Source: Hallerella sp964397425 (GTDB lineage: Bacteria; Fibrobacterota; Fibrobacteria; Fibrobacterales; Fibrobacteraceae). Taken from it: a stretch of DNA of 64,000 nt. The position numbers and the translations under genes were made by a program. Shown piece after piece: positions 34,493 through 42,481 of the stretch; position 1 is the first letter of the stretch; each line of letters begins with the position of its first letter. The stretch covers positions 62,001 through 126,000 of the forward strand of contig CAYNID010000002.1 in assembly GCA_964397425.1 (NCBI GenBank), read 5' to 3'. The notes below the pieces were generated by a model. It saw only the letters and a program-made list of their open reading frames with translations, did not search any database and was not told where the DNA came from.

Positions 34493-35272
34493 ATGAAAAA
34501 ATTGCCAATCTTTTTGTTCGCCGCGTCCTTTTTTGTCGCCTGCTCTTCTGGAGAATCGTCCAAAGAAACGGGAGACCATTCTCTTGAAAAAGTCAAACAG
34601 GCTGGAGAATTTGTGTTGGGCCTGGACGATTCGTTCCCGCCGATGGGATTCCGCGACAAGGATAATCAGATTGTTGGATTCGACATTGACCTTGCGACGG
34701 AAGTGGCTTCCCGTTTGGGTGTGAAGCTCCGCACGCAGCCGATTTCGTGGGACGCCAAGGAACAGGAACTGAATACGGGAAAAATCGACTGCATCTGGAA
34801 CGGTTTGAGCGTGGACAGCTCGCGCGCCAAGGCGATGAACCTTTCTTCCGCCTACCTTGAAAACCGCATGGTCTTTGCCGTAAAAGATTCTGCGCTCGGC
34901 GAACTTTCGACGTTGGCAGGAAAGAAAATCGCCGTGCAGAACGGCTCGACTGCCCAAAAAATCCTTGAAGCTTCGGATGCGGGCAAGTCGGCTGCAGGAA
35001 TTTTCCCCTTTGACGACAACCAGACCGCGTTGCTGGATTTGGACAAGGGCGGTGTCGACGCGGTTTTCTTGGATGAAATTGTCGCCAAGTATTGGATTTC
35101 TTCGAACGGAAAGAACTTTTTGATCTTGACCGAAGGACTCTCCAATGAAGTCTATGCGGTCGCTTTCCGCAAAAAAGACGAGAAGCTCCGCAATGCAGTG
35201 GACAGCCTCCTTTCCGCGATGAAAACTGACGGCAAATTCGGTGAAATTTCGGCGAAGTGGTTCGGCAAGTGA
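34493..35272 (+). CDS. Amino-acid ABC transporter substrate-binding lipoprotein
   Basis: A 259-residue solute-binding protein of the family 3 (polar amino acid) type. A lipoprotein signal with FFVAC puts the lipidated Cys at 17. The mature part has LDDSFPPMGFRDKDNQIVGFDIDLA, the Arg-containing binding segment DCIWNGLSVDSSR, KIAVQNGSTA and a C-terminal KFGEISAKWFGK. First gene of a three-gene import operon. The exact amino acid cannot be told from sequence. Confidence 0.93.
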   Translation: MKKLPIFLFAASFFVACSSGESSKETGDHSLEKVKQAGEFVLGLDDSFPPMGFRDKDNQIVGFDIDLATEVASRLGVKLRTQPISWDAKEQELNTGKIDCIWNGLSVDSSRAKAMNLSSAYLENRMVFAVKDSALGELSTLAGKKIAVQNGSTAQKILEASDAGKSAAGIFPFDDNQTALLDLDKGGVDAVFLDEIVAKYWISSNGKNFLILTEGLSNEVYAVAFRKKDEKLRNAVDSLLSAMKTDGKFGEISAKWFGK

Positions 35273-35931
35273 TTTCCGACTTGGACAAACTCCTTCCGAT
35301 TCTTGCCGAAGGATTTGGCACGACGCTTTCCATTTTCGCCCTGACACTCCTTTTTTCCATTCCGTTGGGGCTTGTCGTCGCCATTTTGAAAATGTCCCGA
35401 TTCCGCGTAATCCGCTATCCGGTGGCGTTTTACGTTTCCGTGATGCGCGGAACTCCGCTTTTGCTGCAAATTGTCGCCATTTACTTCGGTTCGTATTATT
35501 TATCCGAATCCATAGGGCCTTCGATTTCGCTCGACCGTTTCCCGGCGGTGATAGTCGCCTTTTCTGCGAATTACGCGGCTTATTTCGCTGAAATTTTCCG
35601 CGGTGGAATCGAATCCATCCCCAAGGGGCAATACGAAGCGGCGACAATGCTTGGTCTCACCAAGTTTCAAACTTTTTTCCGCATCATTTTGCCGCAGGTC
35701 GTGAAACGGGTCGTCCCCGCCAGCGCGAACGAAGTTATCACGCTTGTGAAAGACACGTCCCTTGCGCAGGTCATCGCCGTGACGGAACTTTTCGCTTTGG
35801 CGAAAAAACAGCAGGCGGCTTATGCAAGCATCTTTCCGCTTTTTGTCGCTGGAATTTTCTATTACGTGGCGAACCTGATTCTTTCTGTGTTCTTCAGTTA
35901 TTTGGAACGCAAGTTGAATTATTACCGGTAA
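35269..35931 (+). CDS. Amino-acid ABC transporter permease
   Basis: A 220-residue His/Glu/Gln-type permease with about five helices and the cytoplasmic EAA loop GQYEAATMLGLTKFQTFFRIILPQ. GTG 35269 overlaps the TGA of the binding-protein gene, so it is translationally coupled; a GTG four codons earlier is also possible. Works with the flanking binding protein and ATPase. Confidence 0.93.
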   Translation: MISDLDKLLPILAEGFGTTLSIFALTLLFSIPLGLVVAILKMSRFRVIRYPVAFYVSVMRGTPLLLQIVAIYFGSYYLSESIGPSISLDRFPAVIVAFSANYAAYFAEIFRGGIESIPKGQYEAATMLGLTKFQTFFRIILPQVVKRVVPASANEVITLVKDTSLAQVIAVTELFALAKKQQAAYASIFPLFVAGIFYYVANLILSVFFSYLERKLNYYR

Positions 35932-35934
35932 ATT

Positions 35935-36723
35935 ATGGAACACATTCTTGAAGTCAGCCATTTGAAAAAATCTTTTCGCGACCGCAAAAAAGGTGAATGT
36001 GTCGAAGTCTTGAAAGACATTTCCTTTGATATGGAAACCGGCGACGTCCTTTCGGTTATCGGACCATCCGGTTCTGGAAAATCGACCCTTCTCCGTTGCA
36101 TTACGCAATTGGAAACGATTGATGGCGGGAACGTGCGCGTGTGCGGAAAAGATCTTGTCGTGCCCGGGTCTTCTCCGGTTCGTTATGCGCCGGCGAAAAC
36201 GCTCCGCGACATCCGGCTTTCGACGGGGCTTGTTTTTCAAAGTTTCAACCTGTTTCCGCATTTGACCGTTTTGCAAAATGTGACCCTCGCTCCCGTCCGC
36301 GTGTTGGGCAAGAGCCGGGAAGAAGCCCGGGAAACAGGAATGCGCCTGTTGCGCCGTATGGGACTGGAATCAAAGTGCCGCGCCTATCCGTGTGAACTTT
36401 CCGGTGGACAGCAGCAGCGCGTTTCCATCGCCCGCGCCCTAGCGATGAATCCGAGAATCCTCTTTTTCGATGAACCGACCAGTGCGCTGGATCCGGAACT
36501 GACGGGGGAAATTTTGAAAGTCATTCGCTCGCTTGCCGAAGAAAAGATGACGATGGTTATCGTCACCCATGAAATGGCCTTTGCCCGGGATGTCGCCCGC
36601 CAGGTGCTCTTTATGGATGGTGGCGTTATCGTGGAAAAGGGTTCGCCCGAATTTGTGTTTGGCGAATCGGAAAATGGGCGTTTGCAAGCCTTTCTTTCGC
36701 GGTTTTCGGAATCCGGAGGTTGA
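35935..36723 (+). CDS. Amino-acid ABC transporter ATP-binding protein
   Basis: A 262-residue ATPase of the GlnQ/HisP class: Walker A GPSGSGKST, Q-loop, signature LSGGQQQRVSIARAL, Walker B ILFFDEPTSALD and the D-loop/switch MVIVTHEM. It begins four bases after the permease stop. Completes the polar amino-acid importer. Confidence 0.95.
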   Translation: MEHILEVSHLKKSFRDRKKGECVEVLKDISFDMETGDVLSVIGPSGSGKSTLLRCITQLETIDGGNVRVCGKDLVVPGSSPVRYAPAKTLRDIRLSTGLVFQSFNLFPHLTVLQNVTLAPVRVLGKSREEARETGMRLLRRMGLESKCRAYPCELSGGQQQRVSIARALAMNPRILFFDEPTSALDPELTGEILKVIRSLAEEKMTMVIVTHEMAFARDVARQVLFMDGGVIVEKGSPEFVFGESENGRLQAFLSRFSESGG

Positions 36724-36725
36724 AA

Positions 36726-37160
36726 ATGCACGTGGCGATGGAACAGGAATCAAATTTCGCCGAATATGAGAAAACGTTCCGCGTGGAACCGACGATGATT
36801 GACAGAAACCGCCACCTGAACAATGTCGTTTGTGTGGAATGGATTCAGGAAATCGCCTTGGAACATTCCGAAGTGACCGGCGGGACTGCCCTGATGGACG
36901 CGCTGGGATGCGCCTGGATGATTCGGACGCAACATGTGGAATACAAGTCTCAGGCTTTCCTTGGCGATGAAATCGTTGGAACGACATGGGTGCCGGAATA
37001 TTCCAAGGTTTCGACGAATCGCTTTTCCCGCTTTGTCCGCAAATCCGATGGCAGGGAAATTTTTTCGGCGGTGACGACGTGGGTGCTGGTGGATTTGAAA
37101 CGCGGACGGCCCGTGGCGATTCCCGAAAACATCAAGGACTGTTTTCGGAAACGGACCTGA
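36726..37160 (+). CDS. Hotdog-fold acyl-CoA/acyl-ACP thioesterase
   Basis: A 144-residue 4HBT-type thioesterase. It has the hotdog pattern: a DRNRHLNNVVCVEWIQEIAL motif with conserved Asp/Asn near residue 25, YKSQAFLGDEIVGTTWV and a final VLVDLKRGRP. Likely substrate is an acyl-CoA or acyl-ACP. GGAGG six bases before ATG 36726 fixes the start. It abuts the ATPase gene and may share its transcript, though no functional link is obvious. Confidence 0.85.
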   Translation: MHVAMEQESNFAEYEKTFRVEPTMIDRNRHLNNVVCVEWIQEIALEHSEVTGGTALMDALGCAWMIRTQHVEYKSQAFLGDEIVGTTWVPEYSKVSTNRFSRFVRKSDGREIFSAVTTWVLVDLKRGRPVAIPENIKDCFRKRT

Positions 37161-37266
37161 TGCAATGTTAAAAGGGACGCTCTGCGCATGGGATTTTCTG
37201 AGCGGAGCGGCTTCTGTTTTTGTATATTTCAACCGTTAAAACTCAACTTCAACAAAAGGTACTAAG

Positions 37267-38523
37267 ATGGCTAAACTTTCCATTGAAGATCTCGACCTCA
37301 AGGGCAAACGCGTTTTCATCCGCGTTGATTTCAACGTTCCGCAAGACAAGGTGACGGGAGAAATTACGAACACCAAGCGTATCGAAGCGGCTCTCCCGAC
37401 GATCCAGTATGCGCTCGATAATGGTGCCGCCGTGATTCTCGCGTCTCATCTCGGTCGTCCGAACGGAAAGGTGAATCCGAAATTCACGCTCGCTCCTGTC
37501 GCCAAAAAGCTCGAAGAGCTGATCAAGAAGCCCGTCAAGTTCCTTTCTGATTGCGTCGGCCCGGAAGTCGAAGCGGAATGCGCCAAGGCTCAGCCGGGTG
37601 ACATCATTCTTTTGGAAAACCTCCGCTTCCACATTGAAGAAGAAGGCAAGGCGAAGGAAAAGAATGCCGACGGAACAGAAACTAAAATCAAGGCGGATCC
37701 GGAAAAGGTGAAGGCGTTCCGCGCCTCTTTGACAAAGCTCGCCGACGTCTATGTGAACGACGCTTTTGGAACAGCCCACCGCGCGCACTCTTCGATGGCT
37801 GGCGTGGAACTTCCGCAGCGCGCTGCCGGATTCCTGATGAACAAGGAATTGAAGGCGTTCGACCGCGTTTTGAACAATCCGCCGCGTCCGTTCCTCGCGA
37901 TTCTCGGCGGCTCCAAAGTGGCCGACAAGATTCTCCTCATCAACAACTTGCTCGACAAGGCCGATGAAATCATCATTGGCGGTGGCATGGCGTTCACGTT
38001 CAAGAAGGTGATTGACGGCATTGAAATCGGCAAGTCCCTGTTTGACGAAGAAGGTGCGAAGCTCGTTCCGGAATTGATGGAAAAGGCGAAGAAAGCGGGC
38101 AAGAAAATCATTCTTCCGGTGGACTACGTTGCCGCTGAAAAGTTTGACGCGGATGCGGCGAACAAGGTCGTCTCGGACAAGGATGGTATTCCTGAAGGCT
38201 GGATGGGTCTTGACGTCGGTCCGGAATCCACTAAGATTTTCTGCGACGCCATTAAGTCCGCCAAGACGATTGTCTGGAATGGTCCTGCGGGCGTGTTTGA
38301 ATTCGACGCGTTTGCCAAGGCCACCAAGGCGATGGCGGATGCCATTGTCGAAGCGACGGCAGCCGGAGCCATTACGGTTATCGGTGGCGGCGATACGGCG
38401 ACTGCGGCGAAGAAATTCGGCGCAGACAAGAAAGTGACCCACACGTCCACGGGCGGTGGCGCTTCTCTTGAACTTCTCGAAGGAAAGGAATTGCCGGGTG
38501 TCGCATTCCTCAGCGACAAGTAA
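37267..38523 (+). CDS. pgk: Phosphoglycerate kinase
   Basis: Transfers phosphate between 1,3-bisphosphoglycerate and ADP in glycolysis. All landmarks are present: RVDFNVPQD, SHLGRPNG, ENLRFH, NDAFGTAHRAHSS, ILGGSKVADK, GGGMAFTF, WNGPAGVFE and the GGGDTATA nucleotide loop. At 418 residues it is slightly longer than usual because of a charged insert after ENLRFH. AAAGG precedes the ATG, a TATATT lies about 35 bases upstream, and a strong terminator follows. Confidence 0.98.
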   Translation: MAKLSIEDLDLKGKRVFIRVDFNVPQDKVTGEITNTKRIEAALPTIQYALDNGAAVILASHLGRPNGKVNPKFTLAPVAKKLEELIKKPVKFLSDCVGPEVEAECAKAQPGDIILLENLRFHIEEEGKAKEKNADGTETKIKADPEKVKAFRASLTKLADVYVNDAFGTAHRAHSSMAGVELPQRAAGFLMNKELKAFDRVLNNPPRPFLAILGGSKVADKILLINNLLDKADEIIIGGGMAFTFKKVIDGIEIGKSLFDEEGAKLVPELMEKAKKAGKKIILPVDYVAAEKFDADAANKVVSDKDGIPEGWMGLDVGPESTKIFCDAIKSAKTIVWNGPAGVFEFDAFAKATKAMADAIVEATAAGAITVIGGGDTATAAKKFGADKKVTHTSTGGGASLELLEGKELPGVAFLSDK

Positions 38524-38548
38524 TTTCTTGCGTTGAACATTATTGGGA

Positions 38549-38583
38549 ACCCCGAAAGTTGAACTCGGCTTTCGGGGTTTTCT
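38549..38583 (+). terminator. Rho-independent terminator of pgk
   Basis: The arm AACCCCGAAAG and its complement CTTTCGGGGTT enclose a nine-base loop and run into TTTTCTC, 26 bases after the pgk stop. Confidence 0.88.
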
Positions 38584-38585
38584 CG

Positions 38586-38888
38586 TACAAGAAGAATGGG
38601 GAAGTTCCGTCTTTCAAAAGGTCTTCTTTTTGCAAAAAATTCACATTTTGCCAAAAAGGCTCGCCGTCTGCGTTTAACATCGTGCTGGTGCCATCCCGGC
38701 TGCGGTTCTGGCGCGACAAAATTCCGATTTTCAAAGAAGGCCTGCGTTCTCCGTCAATTTTTGCTTCTTGCTTGTGAAAAGGAAAGAGGGGCTTGAATTG
38801 GCAATGCAAAAGAAGATGGGGTTGGTGTAGACTTGCTCCTTATTTTATTTAAAATTAACCAAAAAAGTAAAATTATGAATTGAAAGTA
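38586..38888. other. Intergenic region, no confident gene
   Basis: About 300 bases. Short open frames exist on both strands; the minus-strand one (38540-38809, 89 codons) reads through the pgk terminator and has no ribosome-binding site, so I do not call it. The right end is AT-rich and leads into the promoter of the XRE gene. Confidence 0.5.
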
Positions 38889-38917
38889 TTGACTTTTATT
38901 TCTTTAATAGTTATATT
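38889..38917 (+). promoter_or_regulatory. Sigma-70-type promoter of the XRE/ImmA operon
   Basis: TTGACT (38889-38894), a 17-base spacer and TATATT (38912-38917). The predicted transcription start near 38924 lies downstream of the in-frame ATG at 38918, which supports ATG 38945 as the true start of the regulator. Confidence 0.8.
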
Positions 38918-38944
38918 ATGGTTGAATTCGTCAGTGAGGTTTAT

Positions 38945-39304
38945 ATGGTGACATCATTTGGAAAATTTTTAAGAAACTTGAGAATGGACATGGGCGAGCT
39001 CTTGCTCAACATGGCGGCGAAGCTTGATGTGTCGCCGGCTTTTCTCTCCGGAGTCGAAAACGGCAAACGGAAAATTCCGGAAGGATGGCTTGCGAAAATA
39101 GCTTCGCTTTATGGGCTTTCGGAAGAAAAGTTTTTGCAAATGAAGGATTGTTTTCACGATTCCAATAATGAAGTCGAAATTGGGCTGGGTGATTTGCGGG
39201 AAAATCAACGAAATTTGGTAATCGCTTTCGCACGGAAATTGGACTCCATTTCGGATACTGACATTGAAAAGATCCAAAAGGTTTTGAACAAAGGAAAAAA
39301 ATAG
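38945..39304 (+). CDS. XRE-family helix-turn-helix regulator
   Basis: A 119-residue Cro/CI-type DNA-binding protein: GKFLRNLRMDMGELLLNMAAKLDVSPAFLSGVENGKRKIP is a complete HTH_3, followed by a short helical tail. It overlaps the next gene by one base. XRE proteins paired with an ImmA/IrrE peptidase usually repress their own and neighbouring mobile-element genes until cleaved. Here the immediate downstream neighbours are the EndoU toxin cassettes. Confidence 0.9.
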   Translation: MVTSFGKFLRNLRMDMGELLLNMAAKLDVSPAFLSGVENGKRKIPEGWLAKIASLYGLSEEKFLQMKDCFHDSNNEVEIGLGDLRENQRNLVIAFARKLDSISDTDIEKIQKVLNKGKK

Positions 39305-39834
39305 TGTCAAAATTGATGGTATATCCGATGTCCACAGAGGACATCCGCCTTGTCGTAAAGAATGTTCGCCAAAAATGTGGACTAAACGGACGGCTGAATG
39401 TGCCTGTCTGTTTTTTGTTCGAGTTTATTTTGGAAAAAATTTTTCAAAACTTTGAGTGGGAAATTGTTCCCGATTCTGAAATGTCCGAAGAAGGAAAAAC
39501 GTTTACGGGAGAGAATAAAATAGAAATCAGGGAAAGTGTTTATGCGGCGGCTTGCGTGGGAAATGGACGGGCCCGCTTCACCATCATGCATGAAATTGGA
39601 CATTTGGTGTTGCATGGGCCGGATCGGGTCGCCCTTTGCCGGTTGGCTCCTGGGGAGAAACTCAGGGCGTTTGAAGATCCGGAATGGCAGGCGAATACGT
39701 TTGCTGCCGAATTTTTGATGGATTTTGATTTGATTCAAGGAATGGATTATAAGAAAATCTCTGAATCCTGTGGCGTGACTTATAAAGCCGCCAAAACGAG
39801 AATTGACAAATTGCAAAGGAGGTGGTCAAAGTAA
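39304..39834 (+). CDS. ImmA/IrrE family metallo-endopeptidase
   Basis: A 176-residue protein with the zinc motif HEIGH (residues about 96-100) in RARFTIMHEIGHLVLHG and the downstream third-ligand region EWQANTFAAEFLMD, both typical of ImmA/IrrE. Family members cleave XRE repressors, relieving repression after stress. GTG 39304 has AAGGA eight bases upstream; ATG 39316 is the alternative. Paired with the preceding XRE gene. Confidence 0.92.
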   Translation: MSKLMVYPMSTEDIRLVVKNVRQKCGLNGRLNVPVCFLFEFILEKIFQNFEWEIVPDSEMSEEGKTFTGENKIEIRESVYAAACVGNGRARFTIMHEIGHLVLHGPDRVALCRLAPGEKLRAFEDPEWQANTFAAEFLMDFDLIQGMDYKKISESCGVTYKAAKTRIDKLQRRWSK

Positions 39835-39858
39835 AACGATTTTTCCTGTGAGGCAAAC

Positions 39859-40032
39859 CGCGCAGCGAACGCGGTTTGAGATGAACACAAAAGCACATCG
39901 GCAGATTCTAGTTGACAACTGACGGGTTTGTCTCGATGTGAAAAATTCCGCCGCCATCGCGGCAAAGGATTCAAATGCCAAAGCAAATCTTGACGCCGTT
40001 CCGGCTCGATTCTTTTTCCAAGGAGTTGCGGG
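39859..40032 (+). repeat. Conserved leader of EndoU cassette 1
   Basis: About 174 bases preceding the toxin start, repeated nearly base for base before cassettes 2 and 3. It includes a GCAGCGAACGCGGTTTG segment, AGTTGACAACTGACG (a small palindrome containing TTGACA), and AAGGAG seven bases before the toxin ATG. Confidence 0.85.
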
Positions 40033-40501
40033 ATGGGGACCAGTAAACCGGGGCGCTATATGAACACCAAGGGCAGTGCCGGCTCCATGAGCCAGTTTGC
40101 GCTGGTACATTCCACGGAGGGCAAATTCACCAGGCCGCAAAAAATGGCAGAACCTTTAAAGCTGAAAAGCGGCGGTCACGGCCAAAAGGGACTGGCGCTC
40201 CTTGAAAAGTATGGGATTCCATACAACATTGAAAAAGTTTATTCTAATGGCGTTCGGGTGGGAAATATTCCGGGACACAAGGATAAAAGGAAATCAGTGG
40301 GATTTGGACAGGCCTGGTTTCCTTTTTTCTTGGAGTGAAAAAATGATCAAGCGGGTGGGTGAACATGTGGCGCGTCTGCGGCGAAATCGAGGCGTTCCCG
40401 ATGGGCAGCACATGTATGGAACATTTAAAGGAGTCCGCGTCGGAGTCATCAAAACGAACGGGCAAATTGCGACAGTCTTTCCTGACAAAATTCAACCATA
40501 G
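40033..40501 (+). pseudogene. EndoU nuclease toxin, cassette 1 (frameshifted)
   Basis: Same gene as the intact toxins of cassettes 2 and 3: a ~45-residue linker (MGTSKPGRYMNTKGSAG), then the bacterial EndoU RNase domain (GGHGQKGLALLEKYG, NGVRVGNIP, GQAWFPF). In a run of six T near 40320 there is one extra base compared with the other copies, so translation stops at 40338. The second half of the domain (WSEKMIKRVGEHVARL to FPDKIQP) continues in another frame to 40501. It is therefore inactive unless ribosomes slip at the T run. Confidence 0.85.
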
Positions 40502-40511
40502 GAGAATTGAT

Positions 40512-40829
40512 GTGATTGAAAAGAAAAAAATAGAAGAGCTGATTCAAAGGAGGATTGATTGTGAAGGATTCATCGAAGCGGGCGATGAATCCGCTTGGGA
40601 AAACTTGTCCGATTATCTTTCTGAAGACATCGCGTCTTCCATTGCATATCTTGAAACGGAAGCGACTCCTGATGAAATTTACTGGATAAGCGAGGTTTTC
40701 GAAGACATTGCCGCCAAGACCCATTCCCAAGAGTTTATCGCGGCGCTTCACAGGATTCACGACAAAATGCCGGAGGAGGTAAAAAAGTCCATCGAAATCG
40801 ACATCGAATCGGCCGAACGGTCGGTTTGA
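40512..40829 (+). CDS. EndoU-associated immunity protein, cassette 1
   Basis: A 105-residue acidic protein starting at GTG 40512, seven bases after AGGAG. Residues 1-~47 are unlike those of the other two cassettes. From LETEATPDEIYWISEVFEDI to the end it is almost identical to them (about 170 bases with one or two differences). Position directly behind an EndoU toxin and small acidic character indicate an immunity protein; neutralisation is inferred. Confidence 0.8.
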   Translation: MIEKKKIEELIQRRIDCEGFIEAGDESAWENLSDYLSEDIASSIAYLETEATPDEIYWISEVFEDIAAKTHSQEFIAALHRIHDKMPEEVKKSIEIDIESAERSV

Positions 40830-40840
40830 AAAAGCTCCAC

Positions 40841-41014
40841 CGTGCAGCGAACGCGGTTTGGGATGAACACAAAAGCACATCGGCAGATTCTAGTTGACAA
40901 CTGACGGGTTTGTCTCGATGTGAAAAATTCCGCCGCCATCGCGGCAAAGGATTCAAATGCCAAAGCAAATCTTGACGCCGTTCCGGCTCGATTCTTTTTC
41001 CAAGGAGTTGCGGG
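40841..41014 (+). repeat. Conserved leader of EndoU cassette 2
   Basis: Second copy of the ~174-base leader. The unit length from toxin start to toxin start is 982 bases (copy 1 to 2) and 990 bases (copy 2 to 3). Confidence 0.85.
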
Positions 41015-41482
41015 ATGGGGACCAGTAAGCCGGGACATTACATGAACACCAAGGGCAGCGCCGGCACCATGAGCCAGTTTGCGCTGGTACATTCCACGGA
41101 GGGCAAATTCACCAGGCCGCCGAAGTCAATTGAATTGTTGAAATTGGCAGGTGGCGGTCACGGCCAAAAGGGACTGGCGCTCCTTGAAAAGTATGGGATT
41201 CCATACAACATTGAAAAAGTTTATTCTAATGGCGTTCGGGTGGGAAATATTCCTACGCATTGGGCGAAAGCGAAGCGTGTTGGTTTGAATCAATCTTGGT
41301 TTCCCTTTTCTTGGAGTGAAAAAATGATCAAGCGGGCGGGTGAACATGTGGCGCGTCTGCGGCGAAATCGAGACGTTCCCGATGGAATTGTTATGTTTGG
41401 AACATACAAAGGAGTCCGTGTCGGAGTCATCAAAACGAACGGGCAAATAGGAACGGTATTTCCTGATAAAATTCAACCATAG
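41015..41482 (+). CDS. EndoU-type nuclease toxin, cassette 2
   Basis: An intact 155-residue protein. Residues 1-45 are a linker without signal peptide. From GGHGQKGLALLEKYG (His49, candidate catalytic) through NGVRVGNIPTHWAK (second candidate His), NQSWFPFSWSEKMIKRAGEHV and VFGTYKGVRVG-like strands it matches the bacterial EndoU domain of CDI/Rhs/Bacillus toxins, which cleaves RNA. Lack of a delivery domain marks it as an orphan toxin tip or stand-alone toxin. AAGGAG is well placed. Thirteen bases separate it from its immunity gene. Confidence 0.88.
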   Translation: MGTSKPGHYMNTKGSAGTMSQFALVHSTEGKFTRPPKSIELLKLAGGGHGQKGLALLEKYGIPYNIEKVYSNGVRVGNIPTHWAKAKRVGLNQSWFPFSWSEKMIKRAGEHVARLRRNRDVPDGIVMFGTYKGVRVGVIKTNGQIGTVFPDKIQP

Positions 41483-41494
41483 GAGTGTATCGTG

Positions 41495-41821
41495 ATGGCT
41501 GTTGAAGAAATAAGGAAAATTCTTGCGGAGCGTAAAAGAATTTACTTTGAAACCGAAGATTTTTGGGACGATGGCATCGAAATCTGCTGGAATAATCTAG
41601 TGGCTATTTTAACACAAGATATTGGAGAATGTATTCAATTTCTTGAAACGGAAGCGACTGCTGATGAAATTTACTGGATAAGCGAGGTTTTCGAAGACAT
41701 TGCCGCCAAGACCCATTCCCAAGAGTTTATCGCGGCGCTTCACAGGATTCACGACAAAATGCCGGAGGAGGTAAAAAAGTCCATCGAAATCGACATCGAA
41801 TCGGCCGAACGGTCGGTTTGA
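41495..41821 (+). CDS. EndoU-associated immunity protein, cassette 2
   Basis: A 108-residue acidic protein; ATG 41495 (or the adjacent GTG 41492) follows AGGAG. The N-terminal half (AVEEIRKILAERKRIYFE, ICWNNLVAILTQDIGEC) differs from cassettes 1 and 3 except for a shared ERKRI motif with cassette 3. The half from LETEATADEIYWISE onward is almost identical in DNA to both. Presumed specific inhibitor of the adjacent EndoU toxin. Confidence 0.8.
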   Translation: MAVEEIRKILAERKRIYFETEDFWDDGIEICWNNLVAILTQDIGECIQFLETEATADEIYWISEVFEDIAAKTHSQEFIAALHRIHDKMPEEVKKSIEIDIESAERSV

Positions 41822-41828
41822 AATACTC

Positions 41829-42004
41829 CACCGCGCAGCGAACGCGGTTTGAGATGAACATAAAAGTACATCGGCAGATTCTAGTTGACAACTGACGGAT
41901 TGTCTCGATGTGAAAAATTCCGCCGCCATCGCGGCAAAGGATTCAAATGTCAAAGCAAATCTTGACGCCGTTCCGGCTCGTTTCTTTTTCCAAGGAGTTG
42001 CGGG
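41829..42004 (+). repeat. Conserved leader of EndoU cassette 3
   Basis: Third copy of the leader with a few substitutions and a one-base deletion. A shorter relic of its central part (CAGAAGC, CCTAGTTAACAACTAACG) appears again at about 42873-42903, after the last cassette, marking the array end. Confidence 0.8.
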
Positions 42005-42472
42005 ATGGGGACCAGTAAACCGGGACGTTACATGAACACCAGAGGCAGCGCCGGCACCATGAGCCAGTTTGCGCTGGTACATTCCATGGAGGGCAAATTC
42101 ACCAGGCCGCAAAAAATGGCAGAACCTTTAAAGCTGAAAAGCGGCGGTCACGGCCAAAAGGGACTGGCGCTCCTTGAAAAGTATGGGATTCCATACAACA
42201 TTGAAAAAGTTTATTCTAATGGCGTTCGGGTGGGAAATATTCCTACGCATTGGGCGAAAGCGAAGCGTGTTGGTTTGAATCAATCTTGGTTTCCCTTTTC
42301 TTGGAGTGAAAAAATGATCAAGCGGGCGGGTGAACATGTGGCGCGTCTGCGGCGAAATCGAGGCGTTCCTGATGGAATTGTTATGTATGGAACATTCAAA
42401 GGAGTCCGTGTCGGAGTCATCAAAACGAACGGGCAAATTGCGACAGTCTTTCCTGACAGCGAGCAATTATAG
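42005..42472 (+). CDS. EndoU-type nuclease toxin, cassette 3
   Basis: An intact 155-residue EndoU protein nearly identical to cassette 2. It differs in the linker (KMAEPLKLKSGG, as in cassette 1), at VPDGIVMYGTF, and at the last residues (PDSEQL instead of PDKIQP). The mosaic of cassette-1-like and cassette-2-like segments suggests recombination among copies. Followed nine bases later by its immunity gene. Confidence 0.88.
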   Translation: MGTSKPGRYMNTRGSAGTMSQFALVHSMEGKFTRPQKMAEPLKLKSGGHGQKGLALLEKYGIPYNIEKVYSNGVRVGNIPTHWAKAKRVGLNQSWFPFSWSEKMIKRAGEHVARLRRNRGVPDGIVMYGTFKGVRVGVIKTNGQIATVFPDSEQL

Positions 42473-42481
42473 GAGCTAAAA

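Noticed and set aside
37249..38442. 397-codon open frame antisense to pgk
   Set aside because: Shadow of a strongly biased housekeeping gene. The same applies to frames opposite leuB (28290-29219) and fba (62928-63956).
38540..38809. 89-codon minus-strand frame after pgk
   Set aside because: It covers the pgk terminator, has no ribosome-binding site and matches no family, although its composition is not impossible for a protein.
40359..40829. 156-codon version of the cassette 1 immunity gene
   Set aside because: The extra N-terminal codons overlap the toxin's coding sequence in another frame; GTG 40512 has a well-placed AGGAG.
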